From positions 1-12,287 of the forward strand of contig JAHEIA010000031.1 of assembly GCA_024639625.1 (NCBI GenBank): a stretch of 12,287 nt of DNA, written 5' to 3'. The notes under the pieces were generated by a model. That model was not told the origin of the DNA. It did not search any database and worked only from the letters and a program-made list of their open reading frames with translations. Below, one piece after another: positions 1 through 6,359 of this stretch (position 1 is the first letter of the stretch; each line of letters begins with the position of its first letter). Position numbers and translations under genes: made by a program. This DNA is from Chromatiales bacterium. Its GTDB lineage: Bacteria; Pseudomonadota; Gammaproteobacteria; Chromatiales; Chromatiaceae.

Positions 1-468
1 GGTGGTAACGAACTGCCACTCGCCGGCATTGCCTGCGTACCGGAAATTGTTGCCGTAGAGGCGCATCACCTGAGGCGTATCGGCCGCCGGATCGAAACTC
101 AAGCTGATCAGCTTGAGTCGCCGCGCCAGCACCGGATCCCGCTTCATCTCCGACTTGATCTGGTAAAACACATGCGCGCTCAGCGGACAACCGTTGACGT
201 CGCTGCAGGTGCTGTAGATGAACGCGAGCAGGACATATTTGTCACCGAACAGCTCGTGGAGACGCCGGGGACGAGCTTCCGTATCCAGCACCGCACCATC
301 GCCCGCTTGCCCCAGCGGCGGCAGACGATAACTCCCGACCGCGGGCAGTGCGTATCCAAGCGCACCGTACCCGGGCGCCACGGTAGATGTTTGGATACCC
401 GAATCCGCCCGTGCGCCGAAGATCGCCAGGCACCAAACAAACACAGGAAAAAGCAGCCGCGAAAGCAT
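1..468 (-). CDS. SCO1/SenC-like copper/thioredoxin-fold protein, secreted (3' end outside window)
   Basis: Only the first 156 residues are visible; the frame is still open at the left edge. The protein starts with a short basic-hydrophobic leader ending near GARADS (about residue 22), which looks like a Sec signal peptide. A thioredoxin-like region follows, with YVLLAFIYSTCSDVNGCPLS at about residues 84-103 and the typical SCO stretch LKLISLSFDPAADTP near 128-142. SCO proteins bind copper through a Cys pair plus a downstream His and help assemble copper enzymes or control thiol redox state; the His would lie outside the window. Here the Cys pair is spaced CX5C rather than the classical CX3C. 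ATG at 468 is preferred because AGGA lies 7 bases upstream; an in-frame ATG at 501 is possible. It lies 112 bases downstream of mtoX on the same strand. Known mtoX operons also carry a SCO1/SenC gene, which supports a role in copper supply to that oxidase (inference). Confidence 0.85.
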   Translation of the reverse strand, partial: MLSRLLFPVFVWCLAIFGARADSGIQTSTVAPGYGALGYALPAVGSYRLPPLGQAGDGAVLDTEARPRRLHELFGDKYVLLAFIYSTCSDVNGCPLSAHVFYQIKSEMKRDPVLARRLKLISLSFDPAADTPQVMRLYGNNFRYAGNAGEWQFVTT

Positions 469-529
469 GGCTATCCTTTCGTTTGCAGTAGCCCCGGCCA
501 TGCGCTCCAGCGCTGGCCGGAGCCGGAGA

Positions 530-567
530 CCACCAAGCGGCACCGCTTACCCGGTCGGTGCTGGTGG
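530..567 (-). other. intercistronic stem-loop between mtoX and the SCO gene
   Basis: Two nested pairs of arms are visible: CCACCA (530-535) with TGGTGG (562-567), and GCACCG (540-545) with CGGTGC (556-561). Together they give a 12-bp stem with a 4-base bulge and a 10-base loop. There is no T-run on the minus-strand exit side, so it is not a standard intrinsic terminator. It could stabilise or process the upstream mtoX message; that function is inferred. Confidence 0.4.
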
Positions 568-580
568 AAAAACAGGGCTA

Positions 581-1963
581 TCAATCACGCGGTGCAAACT
601 GTGCCACCGAGACGGCCTTGCCCTCGGGCTCGATCCCACTGTACAGGGAGTAGGCCCCAAACCGCATCTGATGGGCCCGCCCCAGCTTCTCCTTGGTGAA
701 ATCGATGGCGAACTTCTCCACGAGTTGGTCCCCATCCCAGACATAGCTCTTAAAGTATTGCTCGTTGTCTTCTCCTTTCTTATCCCAGTTCGCCAGCAAA
801 GAGGACGTATAGTAGATTCGCGTACTGTCCCAGCTTGAGGAGGCCATGTTGACCTGGCGACCAATCACCTTCTCGTAGACCTGCTGCGGGTTGTGCGGGT
901 CTGTCATATCGAACAGCCGGGTCTTGCCGTCCATGAAGGTATTGACCCACAACCTGCTGTCGTCGGAACTGATAGAAATATCCACCGGCAGCGGTATCTT
1001 GGATGGGTCTCCCACATCGGCCACGGCCTTGGCCTGCCATTCCCCTGCCTCATCTTCGTAGATCAGCCAGATCTTGGAGGTCAGCGCGGTGGTGGTCACG
1101 CACCAGTTATGGTTGGGCTGCCAGGCACATCGGATCTCCAGCGGCGCGCCGGGAACGTCGAAGACCTTCTTCGGCTGCTTGCTATGCAGATCCCACAGCA
1201 CCACGGTGTTGCCGAAACGCTTCATTGCCTCTTTGTCCTGGAGCATCTTGCCGAAATCCATCATGTAGTTGGACCAGCCGGTGAAGGACGAAGTGAGCAT
1301 CACGTTCCGGCGCGGCAACACCCGCACGTCGTAGTTGTACCCGTCGGCGAACTGCCCGGTCTTCTCGGCGCCCCGCAGGTCCTGGTCGGTCGGTACCCAG
1401 TGGGTGCTGACATACTCACCCTCATTGGTGTATTCGACCAGAGCGGTCCGGCCGCCGTGATCCTTGTTGTTGGAAAGGCCCGTAATCATGATTCTTCCCG
1501 GCAGTGCGTAGGTCGTGTGCGGACCGACCACGCCTCCGCTTTTCTCTACGAAGTCCGTTATCACCTTGTGCAGTTTCGGCTTGGCAGGGTCGCTGGAAAC
1601 ATCGAAGATGAAGAGTTTGTTGGTATCCAGGCCACCGGCCCAGAGGTACTTCCTGTCGTCTGTGAAGCCGGAATGATGGGCCTCGTTGCGCCCCCCCACC
1701 GACAGGCTGTTCACCACCTTGCCGTAGTTCTTTGAAGCAGGGTTTACGTCGACGGTGACCAATTTGTCCTGCCCATCCCCCAAACCCTCGACACCCAGGG
1801 TCCAGACATAAACGAAATCCTCCTGTCCCGTGATCTTCGCCATGTAGGGCGACTGGCATGTCTCGTCTGCGTAACTGGGCAGAATCGCTCCCGAGAGCGC
1901 AATCGTGGCGGTTATGGCGGCTGCTAGGACTGCCGGGCGCGCCGGCTTGTTCATGAATCCCAT
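581..1963 (-). CDS. mtoX: periplasmic methanethiol oxidase, SBP56 / selenium-binding protein family
   Basis: MtoX oxidises methanethiol to formaldehyde, hydrogen sulfide and hydrogen peroxide; the bacterial enzymes are periplasmic and copper-dependent. The 460-aa product is the normal length for the SBP56 family. It opens with a signal peptide (hydrophobic core about residues 11-29, likely cut after PSYA near residue 32), so it should be exported. Family hallmarks, several of them His-bearing, include DETCQSPYMAKI at 33-44, HHSG at 96-99, KLHKVI at 130-135, GPHTTY at 147-152, WQPNHNWCV at 281-289, DISISSDDSRLWV at 328-340, SSLLANWDKKG at 387-397 and AHQMRFG at 430-436. These follow the order seen in human SELENBP1. 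ATG at 1963 is preceded by GAGGAGA with suitable spacing; ATG at 1954 is a less likely alternative. The gene is divergent from a tetR gene and followed by a SCO gene. The family match is strong; the substrate is inferred from the family and neighbours. Confidence 0.93.
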   Translation of the reverse strand: MGFMNKPARPAVLAAAITATIALSGAILPSYADETCQSPYMAKITGQEDFVYVWTLGVEGLGDGQDKLVTVDVNPASKNYGKVVNSLSVGGRNEAHHSGFTDDRKYLWAGGLDTNKLFIFDVSSDPAKPKLHKVITDFVEKSGGVVGPHTTYALPGRIMITGLSNNKDHGGRTALVEYTNEGEYVSTHWVPTDQDLRGAEKTGQFADGYNYDVRVLPRRNVMLTSSFTGWSNYMMDFGKMLQDKEAMKRFGNTVVLWDLHSKQPKKVFDVPGAPLEIRCAWQPNHNWCVTTTALTSKIWLIYEDEAGEWQAKAVADVGDPSKIPLPVDISISSDDSRLWVNTFMDGKTRLFDMTDPHNPQQVYEKVIGRQVNMASSSWDSTRIYYTSSLLANWDKKGEDNEQYFKSYVWDGDQLVEKFAIDFTKEKLGRAHQMRFGAYSLYSGIEPEGKAVSVAQFAPRD

Positions 1964-1989
1964 GGCCTCTTCTCCTCTGGTGGTAGGGT

Positions 1990-1995
1990 CTTATA
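1990..1995 (-). promoter_or_regulatory. candidate -10 element of the mtoX promoter
   Basis: The minus strand reads TATAAG here, 5 of 6 matches to the sigma-70 consensus, and would place transcription start about 20 bases before the mtoX ATG. No convincing -35 is seen at 16-18 bases; that position falls inside the first palindromic operator. Occupancy there should therefore affect RNA polymerase binding directly. Confidence 0.4.
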
Positions 1996-2007
1996 ATGGA
2001 ACAACAC

Positions 2008-2024
2008 TAGAATGAATGTTCATT
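2008..2024. promoter_or_regulatory. operator copy 1 (likely TetR binding site)
   Basis: The sequence TAGAATGAATGTTCATT contains a perfect 14-bp palindrome, AATGAA-TG-TTCATT (2011-2024). It matches a second copy at 2041-2057 in 15 of 17 positions. It overlaps the -35 position expected for mtoX. Short palindromes beside a divergent tetR gene are typical targets of such regulators; binding by this particular protein is inferred. Confidence 0.7.
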
Positions 2025-2029
2025 TTCCG

Positions 2030-2043
2030 CTATAAAAAAATAG
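2030..2043. promoter_or_regulatory. A-tract spacer between the two operators
   Basis: The spacer reads CTAT, six A, then ATAG, so an A7 run is flanked by short inverted arms. It lies exactly between the two palindromes. A-tracts bend DNA, which could help two regulator dimers act together; this role is inferred from position only. Confidence 0.3.
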
Positions 2044-2057
2044 GATGAAGGTTCATT
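2041..2057. promoter_or_regulatory. operator copy 2 (likely TetR binding site)
   Basis: The sequence TAGGATGAAGGTTCATT contains the perfect 12-bp palindrome ATGAA-GG-TTCAT (2045-2056). Its centre is 33 bp, about three helical turns, from that of copy 1, so both would face the same side of the DNA. Its right arm TTCATT (2052-2057) coincides with the probable -35 of the tetR promoter, which suggests autoregulation. Confidence 0.7.
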
Positions 2058-2080
2058 CTTGTCAACCGGATCTGTATTAT
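2052..2080 (+). promoter_or_regulatory. candidate tetR promoter
   Basis: A -10-like TATTAT (2075-2080, 5 of 6 matches) follows a weak -35-like TTCATT (2052-2057) at the ideal 17-base spacing. The -35 is the right arm of operator copy 2. Transcription would begin about 40 bases before the tetR ATG. Confidence 0.4.
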
Positions 2081-2126
2081 TCGGTGCAAAAGCAGAAACG
2101 ACCTCCCAAACGATAAAGAAGCTGAG

Positions 2127-2759
2127 ATGCCTTACCTGACCAGGAATGCCCCCAAACCGGAGCCGGTGGATTGCCGAATATTGACCGCCGCGCTCGACCT
2201 TTTCGTCGAACGCGGGTTCCACAACGTGTCCGTGCACGACGTGCAAAAGAACGCCAATGTCAGCATTGGCTCGATCTACAATCACTTCGGAGGCAAGGAG
2301 GGGATCGCCAAGGCGCTCTATTACCATTTGCTGAATGAGTTCGAGGAGATGATCGAAAGTGTCGTCGCAGAGGATCTGACAAACCGACAACGCTGCAACA
2401 AGGTCATCGAGCTGCTGTTTGAGTACACAGAATCACGACGCAACATCATCTCGTACATGCTGCATGCCAAACACCGGGAGTTTCTGCCCGATGAACCGCC
2501 GATCTGCAGCGCCACGCCGTTCAAGGCCATGCGAAATATCGTGCAACAGGGAATCGAGGACGGAGAGATTCGCCAGGCGGATCCCTGGGTGGCGGCGGCG
2601 ACCGTGTTCGGGGGGGCGATACGGATGATCCACCTGCGTCTCGATGGCGTCATCAAAGAACCTCTGACGGATTACTACGACGAGGTCGTCGATTGCCTGT
2701 GGCAAGGGATGAACCCGCTGGTACTGCCCGAATCGAAAAAGCGGCAAGCGGCTCGCTGA
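2127..2759 (+). CDS. TetR/AcrR-family transcriptional regulator, divergent from mtoX
   Basis: This 210-aa protein has the usual TetR length and layout. The N-terminal DNA-binding domain covers about residues 15-65: ILTAALDLFVERGFHNVSVHDV leads into the helix-turn-helix, with recognition helix around VSIGSIYNHFGGKEGIAKAL (45-64). The remaining, mostly helical part (about 70-200) should form the ligand-binding and dimer domain; it has no feature that identifies the ligand. It is the only plus-strand gene in the window. It shares a 163-bp divergent promoter region with mtoX that carries two palindromic operators, so it most likely represses mtoX and itself until a sulfur compound or related signal binds (inference). 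The ribosome-binding site before ATG 2127 is weak (AAGAAGCTGAG), consistent with low-level expression. Confidence 0.9.
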   Translation: MPYLTRNAPKPEPVDCRILTAALDLFVERGFHNVSVHDVQKNANVSIGSIYNHFGGKEGIAKALYYHLLNEFEEMIESVVAEDLTNRQRCNKVIELLFEYTESRRNIISYMLHAKHREFLPDEPPICSATPFKAMRNIVQQGIEDGEIRQADPWVAAATVFGGAIRMIHLRLDGVIKEPLTDYYDEVVDCLWQGMNPLVLPESKKRQAAR

Positions 2760-2914
2760 GGCATTGGCGAGCCCTTCCCGTTCTCCAAGATGAAGGGACC
2801 TCTTGTTGAGACCGCGAAGTGGCCCAAGATGCGGGTCGGTGGGCCAGGTCCCAACCAAACCGGCTGAACTCGGCGGCTCCAGGCGAGGATGAGAAGCCGG
2901 ATTTGCGAAATCTG
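2760..2914. other. convergent intergenic region, no gene seen
   Basis: This 155-base gap separates the 3' ends of tetR and the patatin gene and marks the boundary between the two gene blocks. It contains an inverted repeat TGGCCC (2820-2825) / GGGCCA (2841-2846) with a 15-base loop and no T-run. I see no clear terminator, RNA gene or insertion-sequence remnant. Confidence 0.5.
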
Positions 2915-3925
2915 TTAGCCCAGGATCTCCGGCGCCCAACGCTCGAGCCGGGATTGGAGCAACGCAGCGCTGTGACGCATGAGAACCCCCATCTCGGCAT
3001 CGTTGAGTTTCTTCAGATGGGTCCGAATGGATGATGCGAAGACCGCGTCGCCGCTGTGCGACTCACCCTCGGTGCTATCGATGGAGAACCAGATGGGTTT
3101 CGGACCCGCGCCAGCCTTGTGCCGGTGCTCGAGGCGGTCGAATTCGAGCCCCCGCACCTGCTCCATCAATATGCCGATGCTCTCCGTGAGCACGCCCGTA
3201 CCCGCCTCGGTGGGACGCGCCTCTACGGCGAAGGGTTTGCCGCCGTCGCTGACGATGGCGAAGTCGAGAGCATTGCGCTCCCGCAACAAGGGATTGACGC
3301 CCATATTGTCATAGACACCACCGTCGGTGAGCGTGACATACTCGACTGCGGTAGCGGGTGGATAGTCGCTTTCGTCCAGGCGCAGCGGCGGAAAAACCGG
3401 AGGAAAGGCCGAGGAAGCCGCTACCGCCCGACTGATGGGGAACTCGCCCGCCACGACCGCACCCAGTTCGTGCTCCCCCATCTCTTCCGGCAAGCCGCCG
3501 CCCGCCACGAAGAAAAACAGGTTTCCGGTGGCCAGGTTGGTGGCGTTCAGGTACACCCGAGGCCCGGCGCGCAGATCACTCAAGGTGCGCCCGCCGAAAA
3601 GGTCGCGCTCGTAGCTTTCCGCCAGCTTATCGATCCGCGAGCTGAAGGGGTCGAGTACGCCGCCGATGAAAGACGAAACGGCAATCGATCGCGAGCGCAG
3701 GTAGTTTTCGAGCCGATCAAGGACGTCGGGCTGCCCCCAGTGGGCAGCGAGAAAGCCGCCTGCAATACTACCCCCGCTCACGCACGACAGCAGGTCGAGC
3801 TTGTCTAGCAGATCCAGTTCCTGCAACTTGCGGAATACTCCCAGGTGAAAGGCGGCCGCCCGGAATCCACCTCCTGACAGCGCCAGCCCGATCCGCTTTT
3901 CCTGACCGTCGAGAATCATCGCCAT
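2915..3925 (-). CDS. patatin-like phospholipase / lipid acyl hydrolase
   Basis: Patatin-like proteins hydrolyse acyl chains from membrane lipids with a Ser-Asp dyad. All key elements are present in this 336-aa protein. The oxyanion-hole loop is SGGGFRAAAFHLGV (17-30), the nucleophile motif is CVSGGS (48-53) with Ser50, and the catalytic Asp is in TDGGVYDNMG (200-209) at Asp201. The nucleophile motif has Cys in place of the first Gly of GxSxG. There is no signal peptide or membrane segment, so the protein would stay cytoplasmic unless carried out by another system. ATG 3925 is preceded by a purine-rich GAGGGAAG; ATG 3919 is an alternative. It follows a lipoprotein gene and a phage-tail-like gene cluster on the same strand, after a 178-base gap. 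A role as toxic payload of that apparatus is plausible, but a housekeeping lipase is equally possible. Confidence 0.9.
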   Translation of the reverse strand: MAMILDGQEKRIGLALSGGGFRAAAFHLGVFRKLQELDLLDKLDLLSCVSGGSIAGGFLAAHWGQPDVLDRLENYLRSRSIAVSSFIGGVLDPFSSRIDKLAESYERDLFGGRTLSDLRAGPRVYLNATNLATGNLFFFVAGGGLPEEMGEHELGAVVAGEFPISRAVAASSAFPPVFPPLRLDESDYPPATAVEYVTLTDGGVYDNMGVNPLLRERNALDFAIVSDGGKPFAVEARPTEAGTGVLTESIGILMEQVRGLEFDRLEHRHKAGAGPKPIWFSIDSTEGESHSGDAVFASSIRTHLKKLNDAEMGVLMRHSAALLQSRLERWAPEILG

Positions 3926-3992
3926 AGTCTCTTCCCTCTCTGAAAAAATTGGTTCGAGTTTGCTAAAGCGCCACTCCCTCAGCGAGCGATCT

Positions 3993-4005
3993 TGTCATCC
4001 TGACA
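3993..4005. promoter_or_regulatory. short palindrome upstream of the patatin gene
   Basis: TGTCA-TCC-TGACA is a perfect inverted repeat with 5-base arms, 68 bases before the patatin start codon. It could be a regulator site for a separate patatin promoter. No matching second copy or clear -35/-10 pair was found, so this is tentative. Confidence 0.25.
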
Positions 4006-4034
4006 TAATCCGAATTCCGGCGCATCGACCACGT

Positions 4035-4058
4035 ATTGCGCAGCGGCAGCTCCGCAAT
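4035..4058 (-). other. stem-loop between the lipoprotein and patatin genes
   Basis: ATTGCG (4035-4040) pairs with CGCAAT (4053-4058) and AGC (4042-4044) with GCT (4049-4051), around a GGCA loop and one C-C mismatch. It lies about 45 bases past the lipoprotein stop codon. No T-run follows on the minus strand, so it is not a standard terminator; it may mark mRNA processing or the end of the upstream unit. Confidence 0.3.
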
Positions 4059-4103
4059 GCCTGCCCCCAGGGTGTTCGGGTTCCGTACCGACCCGAGCAT
4101 CGC

Positions 4104-5417
4104 TTAGAACGCACCCCGATCCATCCGGTTCATCGCCCGCAAGAAGCTTGTCCGCGCAACCGAACGGGAGCGCTCGAGCAGGCCATGAATCTTGTCCTGA
4201 AGGGAGGCCTCCAGATGGACGACATCGCCGGTGGAAACCACGAGCAAGCCAACTGCAGTAATGTCGCGTCGCAGGGCTCGCCCCTCGCCCGCCGGCCGAT
4301 CCTGTTCGCCGTTTTCCCAAGCGCCCACACAGATGTAGATATCGTGCATGTTGTCGATGACCACGAGTCCGTAAAGGCGCTTCGTCTCCTCGGTATCGCG
4401 GCGTGAGCCGCAAGGTCGGATTGCAGCGCCGAGTTCTTCGGCGATCGAGGCCAGGGTCTGTGGATCGGCGGCTGCCGCCTGCCAGGCCCGAAGCGCATCG
4501 GCCACTTCCCAGTGCCGTAGATCCTGCTCAACCTGTTCTCTCGGAAGGCCGGTCTCGGCGGCGACCAGATCCACCGCTGCAGCGCGCAGACGATCTGGTG
4601 GGACACCACCTGCCGCCATTCGGTTCAGCTCTTGCTGCAAACCTCGGATCCGAGTCTGCAGTTCTTCCGACCTGTGAACGATCTGCTTGCGCAGCCCTAC
4701 CCGGATCGTCCCAGCGGGATCGAGAACGGGCCATATTCGGCGCAGATCGACGGGCCGAGAGAATAGGCGCAGTTCCTCGACGTGCTGCTCACCGCTATGC
4801 CAGGCTTGTGCGATGCGGCCGTAGGACACGAGCAATCCCTTCGACGAGTCCCCGAAGACCGGATCGGACGGCATACGAATCTGCATGGTGTTGGGTCCGG
4901 ACCAGTACAAAGGTCCCGGGCCCAGGCGCGTGGAGCAGATCTCGATCACGGTCGGGGCCAGCACGCTGGCACTGGGCACGCCGAGCACCCTGGCGTGATA
5001 GTCGGAGAGGAAAGCTGCGATTTGGTCCACCTGATCCAACAGGGCACCCAATCGCTGTGGAGTATTCAGATCCGGGAAGCAGGAGTCGGCATCCGCGTGC
5101 AGGCGGATCAGATAGCGGCCTGCCATTTGCGCCCGGGACTCCGACGGCTCGGTCCCGTATATAACCGTCATCGCTTCCTCGGCACGTCGCTGGACCGCAT
5201 GGGACAATGCCAGTGGATTCTTATCCTGCGGGAAGTCCTTGCAGCCCTCCGCCGGAGGACTCTTGGCCAACAGACAACGGGCATAGCGTTCGACCACCGG
5301 GAGAGTCGGAGTCGGTTGCGCAATTGCTTCCCCCATCGACGGGCTTGGCGCCTCGGGGGCTAGCGCGCAACCGGCCAGACTCAGGATCGTTATCGTGCCC
5401 GTCATCCATCGTCTCAT
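4104..5417 (-). CDS. unrecognised lipoprotein (437 aa) linked to the tail-like cluster
   Basis: I do not recognise the family. The N-terminus is a clear lipoprotein signal: MRRWMTGTIT, a hydrophobic stretch, then the lipobox LAGC with Cys17 as the lipidated residue, followed by a Pro-rich linker (about 18-40). The residue after Cys is Ala, not Asp, which favours the outer membrane if the host is Gram-negative. The mature part is largely helical, with a coiled-coil-like stretch around EELQTRIRGLQQELNRM (251-267) and a more beta-like region at about 347-405 (LYGLVVIDNMHDIYICVGAW, then TAVGLLVVSTGDVVHLEASL). Six Cys lie in the mature chain after the lipidated one (48, 59, 113, 161, 336, 363) and could form disulfides. 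The frame is open upstream to 5471, but ATG 5417 is chosen because it has GGAG at good spacing and yields the intact signal. Its position among tail-like genes suggests an envelope anchor or accessory protein (inference). Confidence 0.85.
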   Translation of the reverse strand: MRRWMTGTITILSLAGCALAPEAPSPSMGEAIAQPTPTLPVVERYARCLLAKSPPAEGCKDFPQDKNPLALSHAVQRRAEEAMTVIYGTEPSESRAQMAGRYLIRLHADADSCFPDLNTPQRLGALLDQVDQIAAFLSDYHARVLGVPSASVLAPTVIEICSTRLGPGPLYWSGPNTMQIRMPSDPVFGDSSKGLLVSYGRIAQAWHSGEQHVEELRLFSRPVDLRRIWPVLDPAGTIRVGLRKQIVHRSEELQTRIRGLQQELNRMAAGGVPPDRLRAAAVDLVAAETGLPREQVEQDLRHWEVADALRAWQAAAADPQTLASIAEELGAAIRPCGSRRDTEETKRLYGLVVIDNMHDIYICVGAWENGEQDRPAGEGRALRRDITAVGLLVVSTGDVVHLEASLQDKIHGLLERSRSVARTSFLRAMNRMDRGAF

Positions 5418-5618
5418 CAAAGGGTCTCCATGCCCGCGGCGCTGCTGAATGACCCCCCCGATAACTCCCATGGGCTTGCGTATCTACAACATCGCGCGGG
5501 CGCCGGGGCACGGACATGCTCGACCAAGTAGAGCGGAAACACATGCCTGTAGCGATAGCCGTGGCGGTATTATCGGCGAGCCAGCAGCTTCTTCGCGCGG
5601 TAGGTCACGGGCGCCCGG
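5418..5618. other. intergenic region before the lipoprotein gene
   Basis: This 201-base gap holds no gene I can support. A GATAAT element lies on the minus strand near 5570-5575 but has no convincing -35, so an independent promoter for the lipoprotein gene is only a possibility. The ribosome-binding site of that gene is at the left end. Confidence 0.4.
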
Positions 5619-6317
5619 TCACTCCAGGCCCTTGTTCACCCGCAGATCGAACTGATGCAGCGCCCCGGATTTCAGGCTCACCGGCGCGGGATCGGTCGCG
5701 ATGATGCGTCCGCGCACCTGGACCGCCACGCTGACCTTGACACCCTTGGCCGTCAGCTCCTCTACAACTTCTGCGGAAAATGCCTTGCGAACGATCCCGT
5801 CCGTGCCGAGCTTCACTGTACGCAGCTCCTTGATGGGCTTGTCGTTCTGATCGAGAAAAACGATCTCTGCATTCTTCGGCACAGTTCCGTCGCGCAGTGC
5901 AACGCGCCCCATCAGCAACCATCCGCCGCGCTGCGGAGTGATTGCGTTCTGCATTTCGTCGAGCAACGCCGTTGCAGCGCCAATATCCGTCTCCACGGCT
6001 GTCACCAAGCGCTCGATACGAGCCTGCGCCGGACCCGTCGCCCCTGTTTCGGCGAGGCGCTCGCGTTCCTTATTCAAGACTGCGAGCTCCGCGGTTGCCG
6101 CCGCTAGGGTCTCTTTCGTATATAAGCGGCGCCCTGCCTCGAAGCGATTCGACGCCTCCGGCAAGATGGCGTCCACTGATTTGCTTTGCAGCACCTTGGC
6201 GAAGGTGCGGTCCAATACGGCACGCCCGGTTACCCGTGCTGCAGCCACCTTTCGCCGTACGCTCGATGCCTTCTTCTTCACCGTGCTGGGAGTTGTCCTG
6301 GTCTTGCGTTCCGCCAC
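5619..6317 (-). CDS. basic coiled-coil protein with C-terminal beta-rich domain (232 aa), unrecognised
   Basis: I do not recognise a named family. The first 40 or so residues are strongly basic and low in complexity (KKKASSVRRKVAAARVTGR at about 14-32). A helical, probably coiled-coil region follows (about 68-125). The C-terminal part (about 132-228) looks like a beta-sandwich of the carboxypeptidase-regulatory or Ig-like type: GWLLMGRVALRDG, AEIVFLDQNDKPIKEL, VKVSVAVQVRGRIIA and HQFDLRVNKGLE. The start is GTG at 6317, supported by a near-perfect AGGAGGT six bases upstream; no better ATG is in frame. There is no signal peptide. The gene lies 42 bases after the DUF6519 gene and very likely shares its transcript. 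A structural, adaptor or cargo role in the tail-like apparatus is possible; the sequence does not decide. Confidence 0.82.
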   Translation of the reverse strand: MAERKTRTTPSTVKKKASSVRRKVAAARVTGRAVLDRTFAKVLQSKSVDAILPEASNRFEAGRRLYTKETLAAATAELAVLNKERERLAETGATGPAQARIERLVTAVETDIGAATALLDEMQNAITPQRGGWLLMGRVALRDGTVPKNAEIVFLDQNDKPIKELRTVKLGTDGIVRKAFSAEVVEELTAKGVKVSVAVQVRGRIIATDPAPVSLKSGALHQFDLRVNKGLE

Positions 6318-6359
6318 CGTCCACCTCCTACCAATGGTTCAAGTGTGCTCGGATCCCCA

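Noticed and set aside
530..567. Stem-loop after mtoX as an intrinsic terminator
   Set aside because: The minus-strand sequence past the stem is GC-rich with no T-run, and a SCO gene of the same putative operon follows.
893..1735. 280-codon open frame on the plus strand
   Set aside because: It lies wholly inside mtoX on the opposite strand; the mtoX product matches its family along its full length.
2820..2846. Inverted repeat TGGCCC / GGGCCA as a terminator between tetR and the patatin gene
   Set aside because: The loop is 15 bases, the stem only 6 bp and no T-run follows on either strand.
2900..2912. GATTT-GCG-AAATC hairpin near the patatin stop codon
   Set aside because: The stem is only 5 bp and weak, with no T-run; chance occurrence is likely.
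5418..5471. Upstream ATG at 5471 for the lipoprotein gene
   Set aside because: It would add 18 residues before the signal peptide; ATG 5417 has a good ribosome-binding site and gives a standard lipoprotein leader.
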